DNA of 64,000 nt from Vicia villosa (Eukaryota > Streptophyta > Magnoliopsida > Fabales > Fabaceae), in NCBI RefSeq assembly GCF_029867415.1, contig NC_081185.1, positions 38,324,766 to 38,388,765 on the forward strand, given 5' to 3'. The position numbers and the translations under genes were made by a program. The notes beneath the pieces are model-generated. The model was not told the DNA's origin. It searched no databases and saw only the letters and a list, made by a program, of their open reading frames with translations. Of the stretch, positions 54,131 through 64,000 are shown piece by piece (positions within the stretch are counted from its first letter, which is position 1; each line of letters opens with the position of its first letter).

Positions 54131-56091
54131 TAGATGGAGAAGACAAACAAGTATCTGTTTTTGGTAGGTGCCAAGTGAGTTGGACTTTGATCTCAAGGTA
54201 AGATGTTGATAACAACAAGACCTCGGAAGAATGTAAATGAGTACGAATTTTTTTCTATGCAATTTTTTTTATGAATGATGAATGCTTAATGCAATGCGAT
54301 AATTTGTGACGATTGAGGTAGACTCTTTTGTGAGGCACGATAGGAACTCTGATTCCTCAACGCGGGAGCTCTGCCAACTCTGCTTATGAAGAAGATGCTT
54401 GGACACACTTCTTGTCACATTGGTAACTGTATCAGACTGGTGATCCTCTGAGAAGGACTGGTGAACTGTGCTTGGGGATTGCTGAAGAAGATTGCCCCTG
54501 ATTCATTAATTGTTGCAAGTTAACTGATCATGGCTTCAGTTGAACTGTACTGGGGATGAACTGATCATGGCTTCATTTCTTGAAATGCATGTTGGGACGG
54601 CTTGCCCCAGTATAAGTCTTGAAAGGATATTCTGATCAACAAATCTTGAACTGAACATCTTAACAACAGGATCTTGAAATAACCTGCCCCTGATTGGATC
54701 ACTGGTCAAGTTTCTCGACTGTTTGAACTTCCTGAAAAATGAGTGCTTACTTGCAAATAAAATGTTCATTCAAGAATGGTAATTTTAATGCAATGCTCAA
54801 GGCATATTTTTAAAATCAAAATCATTATTGGAATGATGTTATATATGTAAGGCAAATGGAATCACTGGTCAAAACATGAAGGTTAAGACGTTCAAAGTGA
54901 AAGATAAAGCAAAGATATGGTATCAAAACAAATGATTGGTAAATCTCTTGGGAGTCAGCTTACACAACCTTGTTGTAGTATGCTTTCAAACAAACCTTGC
55001 TTCAATTAGGTCTTTTAAAGGTTGTAACGTGGCCAGGTTCACGGTTTCAAAAACAAAGGATATAAGGCTCAAAATTGATTGTACCCACCCCATCTTCGTG
55101 ATGATCTCCAGTCCTAAAACTCAGTTAATTCAACTCATGCATTCAGGTTTCAAGAGACTTCTGGAATTGCACCTATTGTAATGATGATAGCTCACAAGCA
55201 AAGAGAACTTTTGAGATGGCCGTAACTTCTTCCATTTGATAGTCACAATATTTTGTTGTTTGAGGACTTTATTGACTTCTCCTTTTTCATCTTTTTCTTT
55301 TGATATCCCTAACTTTTTCCTGAACTGTCTATTTTTGAACTTACAGTCAGCGGGATGCTCTTATTTTTGCCTAAGTCATCTTTTGGTCTTGACTTAGCAG
55401 GCTTTTTTTTTTGATACATTTTTTTTTTGAAAGATAGTGACTGCCTTGCTAAATGATTGATGAACCATCATTGGCTTTTGATTGACATCTCCAACACTTC
55501 TTTGATGTGTGCGGAGGAAAGCTTGTGATTGAAGCCTTTGTTGAAAGGTGTACTGAATGATTCTCTTAAAATAGAATGCACAGCCAAATTAACTGAGAAC
55601 TACCCTGCCCCAGGTTAAAAATGCGGGTTTTTTCATACAGAAAGAAACACCAACTTCGAAGGCTCAGAGGGGTTGACAAGGGATTAACTTCCTTATTTCT
55701 CTAGTGTTTGGGAATTGAAACAATGCCTGTACATCATCTGCAAATTTTTATTTGAAAGCATACAGTTCAACAACTTGGGTATTTCATTGTCATCATCTTC
55801 CCTCCAATCTTTGCATAAAACACAAGTTTGATAGAGAAAGAAAACGGAAGAAAAAGTTTTGTAAAAGAAGGTATAAACATAAACACAGTGGATAAGAATG
55901 AATTCAAAATATGCAATGCTCATTTCGTTAAAATCACCATTCAAAAACAAACAAAGTCTAAAAGTAAACAGCAAAATAAAGGAAAAAAGCAAACAGTACA
56001 GAAACAAGGCCTAGTGACCGATCAGCAACAAAGATGAGCTATCTCGTCTGAAACACTTGGCTTTAGGAAAATAATTTCCTTTGACCTGTCT
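54131..56091. other. Rest of element C 3' UTR
   Basis: Non-coding, colinear with 22591-24556 of element B with few differences. No gene. Confidence 0.7.
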
Positions 56092-59000
56092 TCAGCCACT
56101 CTGGTCTGGTAAAGGATTAGTGACAACATGAGGACCCATATCCTTGAAAGAGAGCATCTTTGATCTCACCAACTCTTGAACTCTAGCCTTCAAAGCATAA
56201 CAATTTTCCAAATCATGGCCAGCACCACCCTGATGGAATTCATAATGAAGATCAGGTCGGAATCCTTTTGAGGGAGGATTTCGAGGAGGCGGCATGGCTC
56301 TTGTTGTGATCAATCCCTTTTGAACCAATGCGAGATATAATTCAGTGTAAGACATAGGAATAGGATCAAAGTGAGTCCTATCACGGTTCTGATTCTGATT
56401 AGCAACCTGAGGTTGAGGAACTCGAACTTGCATAGGAGCGACAACGGCTACATAAGGTTGATCACCATTTTGAGGTCTACGACGAGATCCCCTTCTGTCA
56501 TCTGACATAGCATTAGTCTCATTCTCTTTCTTCTTGTGGAAGTTTCCATAAGGTTTCTCCTATCCACCAGAAGATTCAGCAACATGAGTAACTTTCCCAT
56601 TCTTGATTCCCTCTTCAAGTCTCTGACCAATGGTTACCAGGACTGTGAAGTTGGAAGATACACTGCCAATCATCTTCTCCCAAAAGAAAGGTGAGAGAGT
56701 GTCCATGAACATGCCAGTCAGCTCCTTTTCAGCTAAAGGTAGCTCCACTTGAGAAGCTAGCTCTCTCCAACGTTGAGCGTACTCCTTGAAAGATTCTTTC
56801 TCTTTTTGAGGGATGTTTTGCAGTTGTCGGCGATCAGGTGCCATGTGTCATACCCCAAAATTTACCCGATGTGATTCTCATTTCAATTTATGAAGGGAGT
56901 AAAAAATTAGGAGCCATAGGGTTTGATATATCTATTATCAAACTCGCTCTCCTATAAAACTCCTGTATAGATTGGCTTAAAATAAAAAAAAGGTGTAAAT
57001 AGCAAAAACCTCTAAATTCAATTGGCACTTGGGTTTTTTTTCCTCTCTTCTTTTTTGTCTCATAGAAAAAAATATAGAGGGGTGTCTTGCTAGAAATAGA
57101 AAAATTAAGGCCCAATAAGCCCATTTGCTTATCACCATTTAACCATTTACATTACTATTAATTATGGCTTATTATTATTTGTTAATTCCTAATTATTAGT
57201 TTTAAAATTAATATTAGGTTATTAAAGATTAATTAAGTTTTATTATTAGTATTAATATAATTGGTTATCAGAATATTATTCATTAATTAAAGAATTTTAT
57301 TGGGTTATTATCAGGAAAATATTATTAGTTAATTAGTTTTTACTGATTAATTGATTAATCAAATTAAACAAATTAATTGATGTTTGATTGGGTTTGGTCT
57401 GTTGTCGTTTTTGTTCTTTGGGCTGCAAAGCAATAGCAAGAAAAAACAGGCAATGGGGCCCAAGTGTGCTGGGTCATGTTGGACTAAGGGTGGACCGGGT
57501 TAACCCGACCCAGGTCCTGTCCACCTTCCTCAACCTCACGCAAACCCTAGCTCCATCACCAGCGGCGGCCGCTCCTTCCAAGCAACCAAACCCTAATCTC
57601 AAATGCCCAGGCCCATGAATCTGAATCAAAACGCATCAAATCTTAACTTAAACAAAATCAAATCTTAATAATTTTTTTATTGAATCAACTCGAAGCAACA
57701 ACAAACAAATGGACAATCGAATCAAATCAAAAAAAACTAATTGAATCCTAAATCTAATCTTTCCTAAATGAATCTAAACCTAATGTTATAAAAGAAAAAG
57801 AGAAGAAGCAGAAAAGGGGGTCGGAGAATTTTGCTGGAGAAAGAACCCTAAGCGCCGCTTGCTTGTTCTTCAATCTTGAACCTGCAAAACACAAAGAGAG
57901 GAAGATCAGGAGGGAGCTTACACGTTCCAGAAAAGCAAGACAAAAGGTAACTCTAATCGACTTAGCTTACGATCCATATTGTTTGCGTGACTTTATGTTG
58001 TTCCTCTGGGTTTGATTCGTTCACGGTGCATTTAATTTGGGATTTAGGGTTTGTTTAGGGTTGGGGTTCTTGAAGGATAGGGGTGGGGAAGATGAAGATT
58101 TGAAGGTTCCGGTTGAAGTTCAACCGGAAACCTGGGTTTAGGTGGTGGTTTAGGGTGGAGGATAGGGTGGTCGATGGTGGTTTACGGTGGGACGTGGTGG
58201 TGTGCTGGGCTTTCTGGGTTTCGTTTGAAGAGAGAGGAGAACAAGAGGGAGAGAAAGAGGGAAGAGAGAGAAAGAATCTGGAAAATGAGAGTGAGGAAGA
58301 GGTATAGGTCGCATAACATTCCCCCACCGACGGCCAGATGAGCGCCATGTGGCCTTCTGATGGCCACACGGATTGTATTTGGAACATGATTCCATGCAAA
58401 TGCTCTATCATGCACCCTCGACACCAACACATGCAGACTGTTTGATCGATCTCTACCCTAATCCGACGCTTCACATTTTGTGGTGCACCATACACCATGC
58501 GTCTGCGCCACACCTAGCCTAACAGACTAAAACTTTAATGGATCTAGCCCAGTTTCTCTTAACACCCTCCAATTTGCTATCTGACAATAAAAATACACCC
58601 CCCCTGTGAATAAAAAAAATAAAACTTACTTAAATTAATTTTAATAAAAATAAATTTGCTTAATTGTTTATTGGTAATTAATTAATTAAGTTTCTAAAAA
58701 ACTTGTTAATTGTTTTTTTTTTATAACTAATTTATTAAATTTCTAAAATTTGTTTAATTGTTTTTTTTATTAATGACTTAATTTCTTCTCGAACCGACTA
58801 AATCCATTAGTCGTAGTAGACGAGAAATAAATTATTCTACTTAATTTATAAATTAATAAATTCTAAATCAATTCTCTCCTCGACCCGACTGAAGCTATCA
58901 GTCGCTTTAGACGAGAGATAAAAATACATGAATTAAAATACATTTTAATTTGCCGCCCGTGATGATCAATCTATCGATCTGAGCAATCAGCAATGCCTTT

Positions 59001-60269
59001 AATCCGTTAGCTATACTGACCAAACCTATTGGTCACCGCATCTAACGGTGCCAAATCAAATCAGGGTTGTATGCCAAACCTCAAGACATTTTTCCATATT
59101 CAAATCAATTTCAAACTGCGAATAGGCCATTCAAAAGCCTTTAAAACAATTTCAAATCACAAAATTCAACCCTAAGGCGTACAACCCTGTGCCCGAACTA
59201 CGTTGACTCTGATCCTCCATAAGGAGGTACGTAGGCACTTGGTAACAAGGCGAGTCTCCCCCCTAAAAATCTCAATTCAGTCTTAAACCTTAATTTTTGC
59301 TTTTTTTTCATTTCATTAGCTATAAACCTTATTTTTTGCCATAAACCTTTATCTTTAAATGTTAGCCTTTAGGAAAGGGTTGAGGGTGCCTAACACCTTC
59401 CCTCAACCTGATTATAATAACTTACCCTGAATCTCATATCTGCGTAGGGTTTCCTATTCGCCCTTCAGAATAGGTGGCGACTCTAAAACCTTCAATTTTA
59501 GGGCAGGTTGCTACACCATGTCCAAATTATACTTATATTGTTTCATGAAAGCATCAGTCAGATCTTGGAAGCAATGAATGTGACTCTTCTCAAGTCCCAT
59601 ATACCATTTCAGCAAAGCTCCACTCAAACTATCCTGAAAGCAATGAATGAGAAGTTTGTCGTTCTTGGTATAAGCGGCCATCTTGCGGTAGTACATAGTC
59701 AAATGGCTTCTTGGGCAAGTGTTCCTTTTATATTTCTCAAACTCAGGAGTCTTGAATTTTGCAGGCATGACAAAGTCGGAAACCAAACACATATCCTCAG
59801 CAGCAACCCCAAAGTAATCATTTCCTTCCATGGCTCTCAGGCGCTTTTCTAAAGTATGATACTGCTGTTTGATATCTTTAATATCTCCAGCATCTCCTTG
59901 GCTTCCATTATGGGAACGGGCAGCTTGATATTCAAACAGAGGATTCACATAAGTAGGCTGAGCAACAGTGTGCATAATAGGCTGAGATTCAGTGAATACA
60001 GGAGCATGAAAAACTTGGTTTGAAGCTTGACCAATCACAAGTTGTGAAGATTGACCAATACCAGGAGTCTTCTCATAGGGAAGAGTGTAACCAGGTGGCA
60101 AACAAAACTCAGGCCATGTAGAAGGTGGTTGTTGAGTAGGTTGAGGGTCAACATCAGCACTTGAGACTTCAACAATGACAGTCTTCTAAGGCGGTTCTCC
60201 TCTAGCAATCAAAACTTGCAGCATCTCAGTTAGCTTGGTCATGCCTGACTTCAACTCATCAATTTCCAT
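56092..60269 (-). pseudogene. gag of element C, split by a solo LTR and carrying two stops
   Basis: Two parts of one gag frame lie at 60269-59516 (N-terminal) and 56845-56092 (C-terminal). They are separated by the solo LTR 56846-59515, which entered at the CCATG in the MAPDRRQ region. Stops are TAG at 60186-60188 and TAG at 56560-56562, both different from those in copy B. Motifs are as in copy B (FEKYKRNTC, KWYMGLEKSHI, FMDTLSPFFWEKMIG, HQGGAGHDLENC). Confidence 0.9.
56846..59515 (+). repeat. Solo LTR of a third Ogre/Tat-type family, plus orientation
   Basis: Starts TGTCATACCCC and ends GGTTGCTACA. CCATG at 56841-56845 and 59516-59520 is the TSD. Length is 2,670 bp with no internal region. 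Near the 3' end it has GGGTGCCTAACACCTTCCC (59384-59402) and TGGCGACTC (59475-59483). Two paired phrases with GACTAAATCCATTAGTCG and GACTGAAGCTATCAGTCG (58797 and 58886) are short palindromes in a Thr/Ser-like AT-rich context. The 152-codon ORF at 58055-58513 and its overlapping neighbours are low-complexity shadows. Confidence 0.9.
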
Positions 60270-60812
60270 CCTGACCTCTGCATTGTGTTGCTCTTGGTAT
60301 TACATTCTCAATCTGACGTTGGCTCTAGTTCCGTACTTGTATGGAGGAATCAGCTTGACGGTAGACAAACAAACTCTGAAGATGGAGACATACAAGGATA
60401 AGTTTTCTGGACAACCTGGATGTATGTATGCAAATGATGCAATTGCTGTTTTTTTTGTTTTTTATTTATTTTATTTTCAAGAAATTCAAGTTATTAATTT
60501 GTAAACATCAAAACATGAAGGAGGTAAATCCTATATTGGATCAATGCTTTGATCAAGTTATCATCAAGATCAATCATCCATTTTGGTGGATTAGAGTTTT
60601 CACCCCATCAACACCCAAGATCCATTGAGTTTGATGAAACTTATGATGTTTACAAAGAAAGACCTATGAGTTCCTTGGAAATCAAATGAATGCATGGATG
60701 TATGGTTTATGCATCAATCACAATGAAGATCACACATGGTCGCACAAACAGGGTTCAAAGGTTCGACGTCACGACCATGGAGTCAAAGTTAAGAACCACC
60801 CACAAAGGTATG
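60270..60812 (-). other. Element C leader, cut by the Tekay element
   Basis: Colinear with the B leader 26060-26602. The Tekay LTR starts after GGTATG, where copy B goes on with TACTAGGG. GTATG (60808-60812) is the probable left copy of its 5-bp TSD. Confidence 0.75.
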
Positions 60813-62771
60813 TGTAACACCCGTATAATTTTAATTTTTAATTTAATTTGAATATTAGATTAATAATTATTATTATTATGGATTTTATGAAAATAAGAGG
60901 AAAATGATGGTTAATGGCATTTGGGCCATGTGTGAGATTAGTAAGAAGAGGGGGGGTGTGGTGCAGTAAAGCCCTTACTAATTTAATATTATTTTTCATA
61001 AAATAATTAGAATTGGAGAATTGGGAAAGAAAGAACGTGAGAGAACAGAAGTTGGAACAAGGAACGTGAAGGAGAACCGTAGAGGGAGAGACCAAGAACC
61101 AAGATTCTATCTGAGGTAAGGGGAGACTCTCCGTTTAATCTCTTTTATCGTATTATAGGTGATAGTATGGATTAGGAGTATGATTTGATCCATTGATTCT
61201 ATATTTTGAATATTCATCTGTGTTCATCATTAAAAATTGAACTGTTAATCCCTAATAACTGATAGATTTAGGGTATGATGAATAGAATTGGTAGGGAATC
61301 ATATACTATGGTTATGGATGAATTCGTATGCTGTTTAGATGTGCTTTTCTCTGGTTTTTGGACTCAAAATCGTGGACTGGTATGAGTAAAAACGAATGGG
61401 TTTTGGACTGTTACGAATTCTGCAGGTTCTGGGCATTTTCTGGTGTTTCGCGTATGAAACAGTGCCATACGCGTATGGGATGGGGTCATACGCGTATGGG
61501 GGACACTCCCAATGGGCTATACGCGTATGATACGCAGTTGCCCTTTCCCAAACACCATGTACTGGTGTTTTGCGTATGAGGGCGTATGAGGATGCTCATA
61601 CGCGTATGGGAATTTGGAAAGAGGAAAATTATTCTGGTGATACGCGTATGGCTATACTGATACGCGTATGAGGTTGATTGTAGGCAAAATTTGGTTCTGT
61701 TGAGATGCGTATGATACGCGTATGAGGCAAGGGGATACGCGTATGGACGCGTATGGACCCTATGATACGCGTATGGCTTCCTGTATGTGAAATTTCTGTT
61801 TTGTGATTTTTCTGGAAAGTTCGATGATGTGTAACTTTCGATTTGTAGGCCTGTTTGTATGCTGTTTTAGACTGTGTAAACCTTGTGATGCGATTCTGTG
61901 GTTTACTGATGATTGATTGCATTGAATGATGTAATGTATATATGAACATGCTTAGTATTGATGATGATGATGATGAAATGAGTATAGATGATGCTACTCA
62001 TAGAATGGTGATGATGAAAGTATGTTATATATATGTTGCATGCATTCATAAACATGGGCTGAATCCTATATGATGAGAGGATTCAGCGAGGGGCAGAATT
62101 CCCATTGTGTGGAATTTGTGCTGGCAGGGCCGTATCTGGATGATGATAGATCGGTCGGTGGATGATTTCCACTGGTGATGATTGGTACCACATGCATAGT
62201 GTCAGTTTCATACATGTGCATGAATTGTTTATAGCATGATGATAGATGTTACATGTTGACTGTTTGTTTATCTGTGGATGTATGAATGATTGATTTGTCT
62301 GAGTATGAAATAATTGGGTGAATGATATAACTATGATATGTTATTATTTATGATGCAATAACATTGGTTAACTGTGATGAGACTCACCCTTACTTGTTGT
62401 CATTTTAAGATTGAGGATAGCGGCGTGACTTGGTGAGGATTAGCTCATAAGTCGGTTTTAGTATTGTGTCGGTGTCATGCTCTGGTAGATGTAACACTGG
62501 GAACGCTTTGTTTTGTTTTAGAGTTTTGTTTATAACTCTATTTATTTATGATGTTTGAAGTCTGATACATTGTTGATGAATGTTGACTTGATGAAGTATT
62601 TCCGTTGTGTAAAACATGAATTGATTAATGAGTTATGATCTCAGGTGTTTTCAGTGAATGCATGACTTATACTGACGTGTGTTTTCTTCATTTATGAATT
62701 GTGACACCTCTTGCATGTTTACTCTGATTAATAATTATTTAATTGCCGCGGGTTATTAGAGGGGTGTTACA
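60813..62771 (+). repeat. 5' LTR of the Tekay-type element
   Basis: 1,959 bp, TGTAACACCC to GGTGTTACA. It carries the palindrome array at 61449-61775, an ATG ATG-rich stretch (61950-62010) and the GGTGTCATGCTC..GTAACACTGGGAACG segment that also occurs, inverted, in the solo LTR at 863-3283. Confidence 0.9.
61449..61775. repeat. Dispersed array of the palindrome TACGCGTA
   Basis: Nine copies of TACGCGTATG occur, each preceded by CA, GA or TA, plus about five half copies (GCGTATG), within about 330 bp. Spacing is irregular (about 20-80 bp), so this is not a simple tandem repeat. Each full copy contains the MluI site ACGCGT and two CpG sites. Confidence 0.95.
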
Positions 62772-62775
62772 ATAG

Positions 62776-62787
62776 TGGTATCAGAGC
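62776..62787 (+). promoter_or_regulatory. Primer-binding site (initiator Met-tRNA)
   Basis: TGGTATCAGAGC lies 4 bp after the LTR end. This is the standard complement of the 3' end of plant initiator Met-tRNA used by Tekay and many copia elements. Confidence 0.95.
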
Positions 62788-62899
62788 ATAGTCGGTCGTT
62801 GTGACCAGAGTCTTAGTGTCGGTCTTCTGTGTATGCGACTAATACGAGTTATTTGTCGATACTTTTGTTCTGACCGGATTGTTTGTGTTAAGCAGAACA

Positions 62900-64000
62900 A
62901 TGGCTGGAAGAGGAGGAAGAAACGACGATGCTATCGCTGAGGCTCTGGGCATGATAGCTGGTGTATTGGGAGGGAATGCCAATGGAGCTGCGATTGGTGC
63001 TGACATACAACTGAACAGTTTCCGGAGGAACAATCCTCCATTGTTCAAGGGCACGCATGATCCTGAAGGTGCTCAGAAATGGCTTAAGGAGATCGAGAGG
63101 ATTTTCAGAGTCATTGACTGTGCTGAGGATCTCAAAGTGAGATATGGCACTCACATGTTATCAGAGGAAGCTGATGATTGGTGGATGTCAACCAAACTGA
63201 GCTGGATGCTAGTGGTACAGCAATTACCTTGACAGTATTCAGGAGGGAATTTCTGAGGAGGTATTTTCCTGAAGATGTTAGGGGAAGAAAGGAAGTTGAA
63301 TTTCTGGCGCTGGTTCAAGGTAATATGTCAGTACCGGAGTATGCTGCTAAGTTTGTGGAACTGGCAAGGTACTATGTGCATTACAATGATGATGAAGCCA
63401 GTGAGTTCTCAAAATGTGTCAAATTTGAGAATGGTCTTCGTGATGAGATCAAGCAGGGTATCGGGTACCAGAGAATCCGGAGGTTTGTTGATCTGGTAGA
63501 TTGTAGCAGGATTTTTGAGGAAGATAACATCAAGCTGAGGTCATCTCACTCTCGCGAGTTGGTTGACAGAAAAGGAAAGAAACATATGGATCGAGGTAAG
63601 CCATATGGTAGAGGTAAACCTGTTGATTGGAAGAAACCCAGTGGGGGAGATTCCAGTGCTCGTATCAGATGTTACAATTGTGGTGAGATGGGACATCGTA
63701 GGAATGAATGCAAGGTTGATCAGAAGAAGTGTTACAAGTGCGACCAAGTGGGTCATATTGCTGCTGACTGCAAGAAGAGGGTTGTGACTTGCTACAACTG
63801 TGGTGAAGAGGGTCACATCAGTCCTAATTGTCCTAAGCCAAAGAAGAACCAATCGGGAGGAAAGGTTTTTGCTTTGACTGGGTCTGAGACTACTCCAGAA
63901 GACAGGTTGATTAAAGGTACGTGTTTCATTCATGGCACACCTTTAGTTGCAATTATTGATACTGGAGCAACTCACTCTTTTATTTCTTTGGATTGTGCTG
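62900..64000 (+). pseudogene. Tekay-type gag and start of protease, one frameshift
   Basis: Starts at ATG 62900. The first 99 codons match a chromovirus gag (NNPPLFKGTHDPEGAQKWL, a Retrotrans_gag start). After about 63196 the match continues in another frame (from 63199, ELDASGTAIT), so one base is missing near 63197 and the original frame ends at 63232. The shifted frame is open to the window end. It holds RRYFPEDVRG, three CCHC zinc knuckles (CYNCGEMGHRRNEC, CYKCDQVGHIAADC, CYNCGEEGHISPNC; codons from 63670) and the protease active site DTGATHSF (from 63958). The frameshift could be a sequencing error. Confidence 0.85.

Larger units (their letters stand above)
52836..60812 (-). mobile_element. 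Element C: second tandem copy of the gag-only element
   Basis: Nearly the same sequence and order as element B (21300-26599), interrupted by a solo LTR (56846-59515) and ending where a Tekay element begins. The polypurine tract beside its 3' LTR is intact. Its 5' LTR would lie beyond the window. Without the solo LTR and its TSD, the length (about 5.3 kb) equals that of the matching part of B. Confidence 0.85.
60813..64000 (+). mobile_element. Tekay/Del-type chromovirus, 5' part
   Basis: A plus-strand Ty3/gypsy element that runs off the window: 5' LTR 60813-62771, PBS 62776-62787, gag from 62900, and the start of protease. The TGTAACACC...GTGTTACA ends, the initiator-Met PBS and a gag with zinc knuckles fit the Tekay/Del lineage. 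RT and integrase (and the chromodomain that would confirm it) lie outside the window. Confidence 0.85.

Noticed and set aside
58055..58513. 152-codon ORF and overlapping ORFs in the plus-strand solo LTR
   Set aside because: They are Ser/Pro-rich translations of a purine-rich tract. Several frames are open by composition, and no conserved motif is seen.

Overview
The window is plant nuclear DNA made almost entirely of nested LTR retrotransposons. The families present point to a papilionoid legume with a large genome, probably tribe Fabeae or a relative (inference). They are a 22.5-kb Ogre-type Ty3/gypsy element, a SIRE/Maximus-type copia element with an env-like ORF, and Tekay/Del-type chromovirus LTRs that begin TGTAACACC and use the initiator-Met PBS. 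I recognise one small host-type gene, a GRF zinc-finger/membrane protein at 185-676. I see no canonical tRNA or rRNA gene, and no CRISPR array.

Layout. 1-862: GRF gene and its upstream region. 863-3283: Tekay-type solo LTR with a CCATG target-site duplication (TSD). 3289-10000: AT-rich mosaic of a Stowaway MITE, an Ogre-type LTR fragment, copia and gypsy remnants, two long-inverted-repeat MITEs, and two partial Tekay LTRs. 10001-20548: 3' half of a minus-strand Sirevirus (LTR, env-like ORF, RT/RNase H with two stops), with a 3.85-kb solo LTR (11144-14992, TSD CATAG) in its 3' UTR. 20549-20606: a short hairpin with a flipped spacer, which is the breakpoint between the Sirevirus and the next block. 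20593-60812: two tandem copies (B and C) of a gag-only, non-autonomous Ogre relative that share the LTR at 49655-52835.

Copy B is split by the full-length Ogre element A (26992-49456, TSD CCACC). A carries ORF1, gag, protease, RT, two RNase H domains and integrase, between 4.93-kb LTRs that differ at only about a dozen sites by eye. Copy C is split by a 2.67-kb solo LTR (56846-59515, TSD CCATG), and its leader is cut by a plus-strand Tekay element (60813 to the window end).

Relative age from nesting: B/C came first (LTR differences about 1.4% by eye), A came later, and the Tekay element and solo LTRs postdate the block they sit in. A is the only element with an essentially intact coding set. 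B/C keep the LTRs, the PBS and a damaged gag, so they would depend on an autonomous relative such as A.

The least explained signals are: a PBS-like TGGCGACT inside the last 30-70 bp of four different LTRs; a conserved block of about 20 bp near the 3' end of five LTRs; tRNA-like box A/box B modules always in the sense direction of Ogre-type LTRs; and a dense array of the palindrome TACGCGTA in the Tekay LTR.
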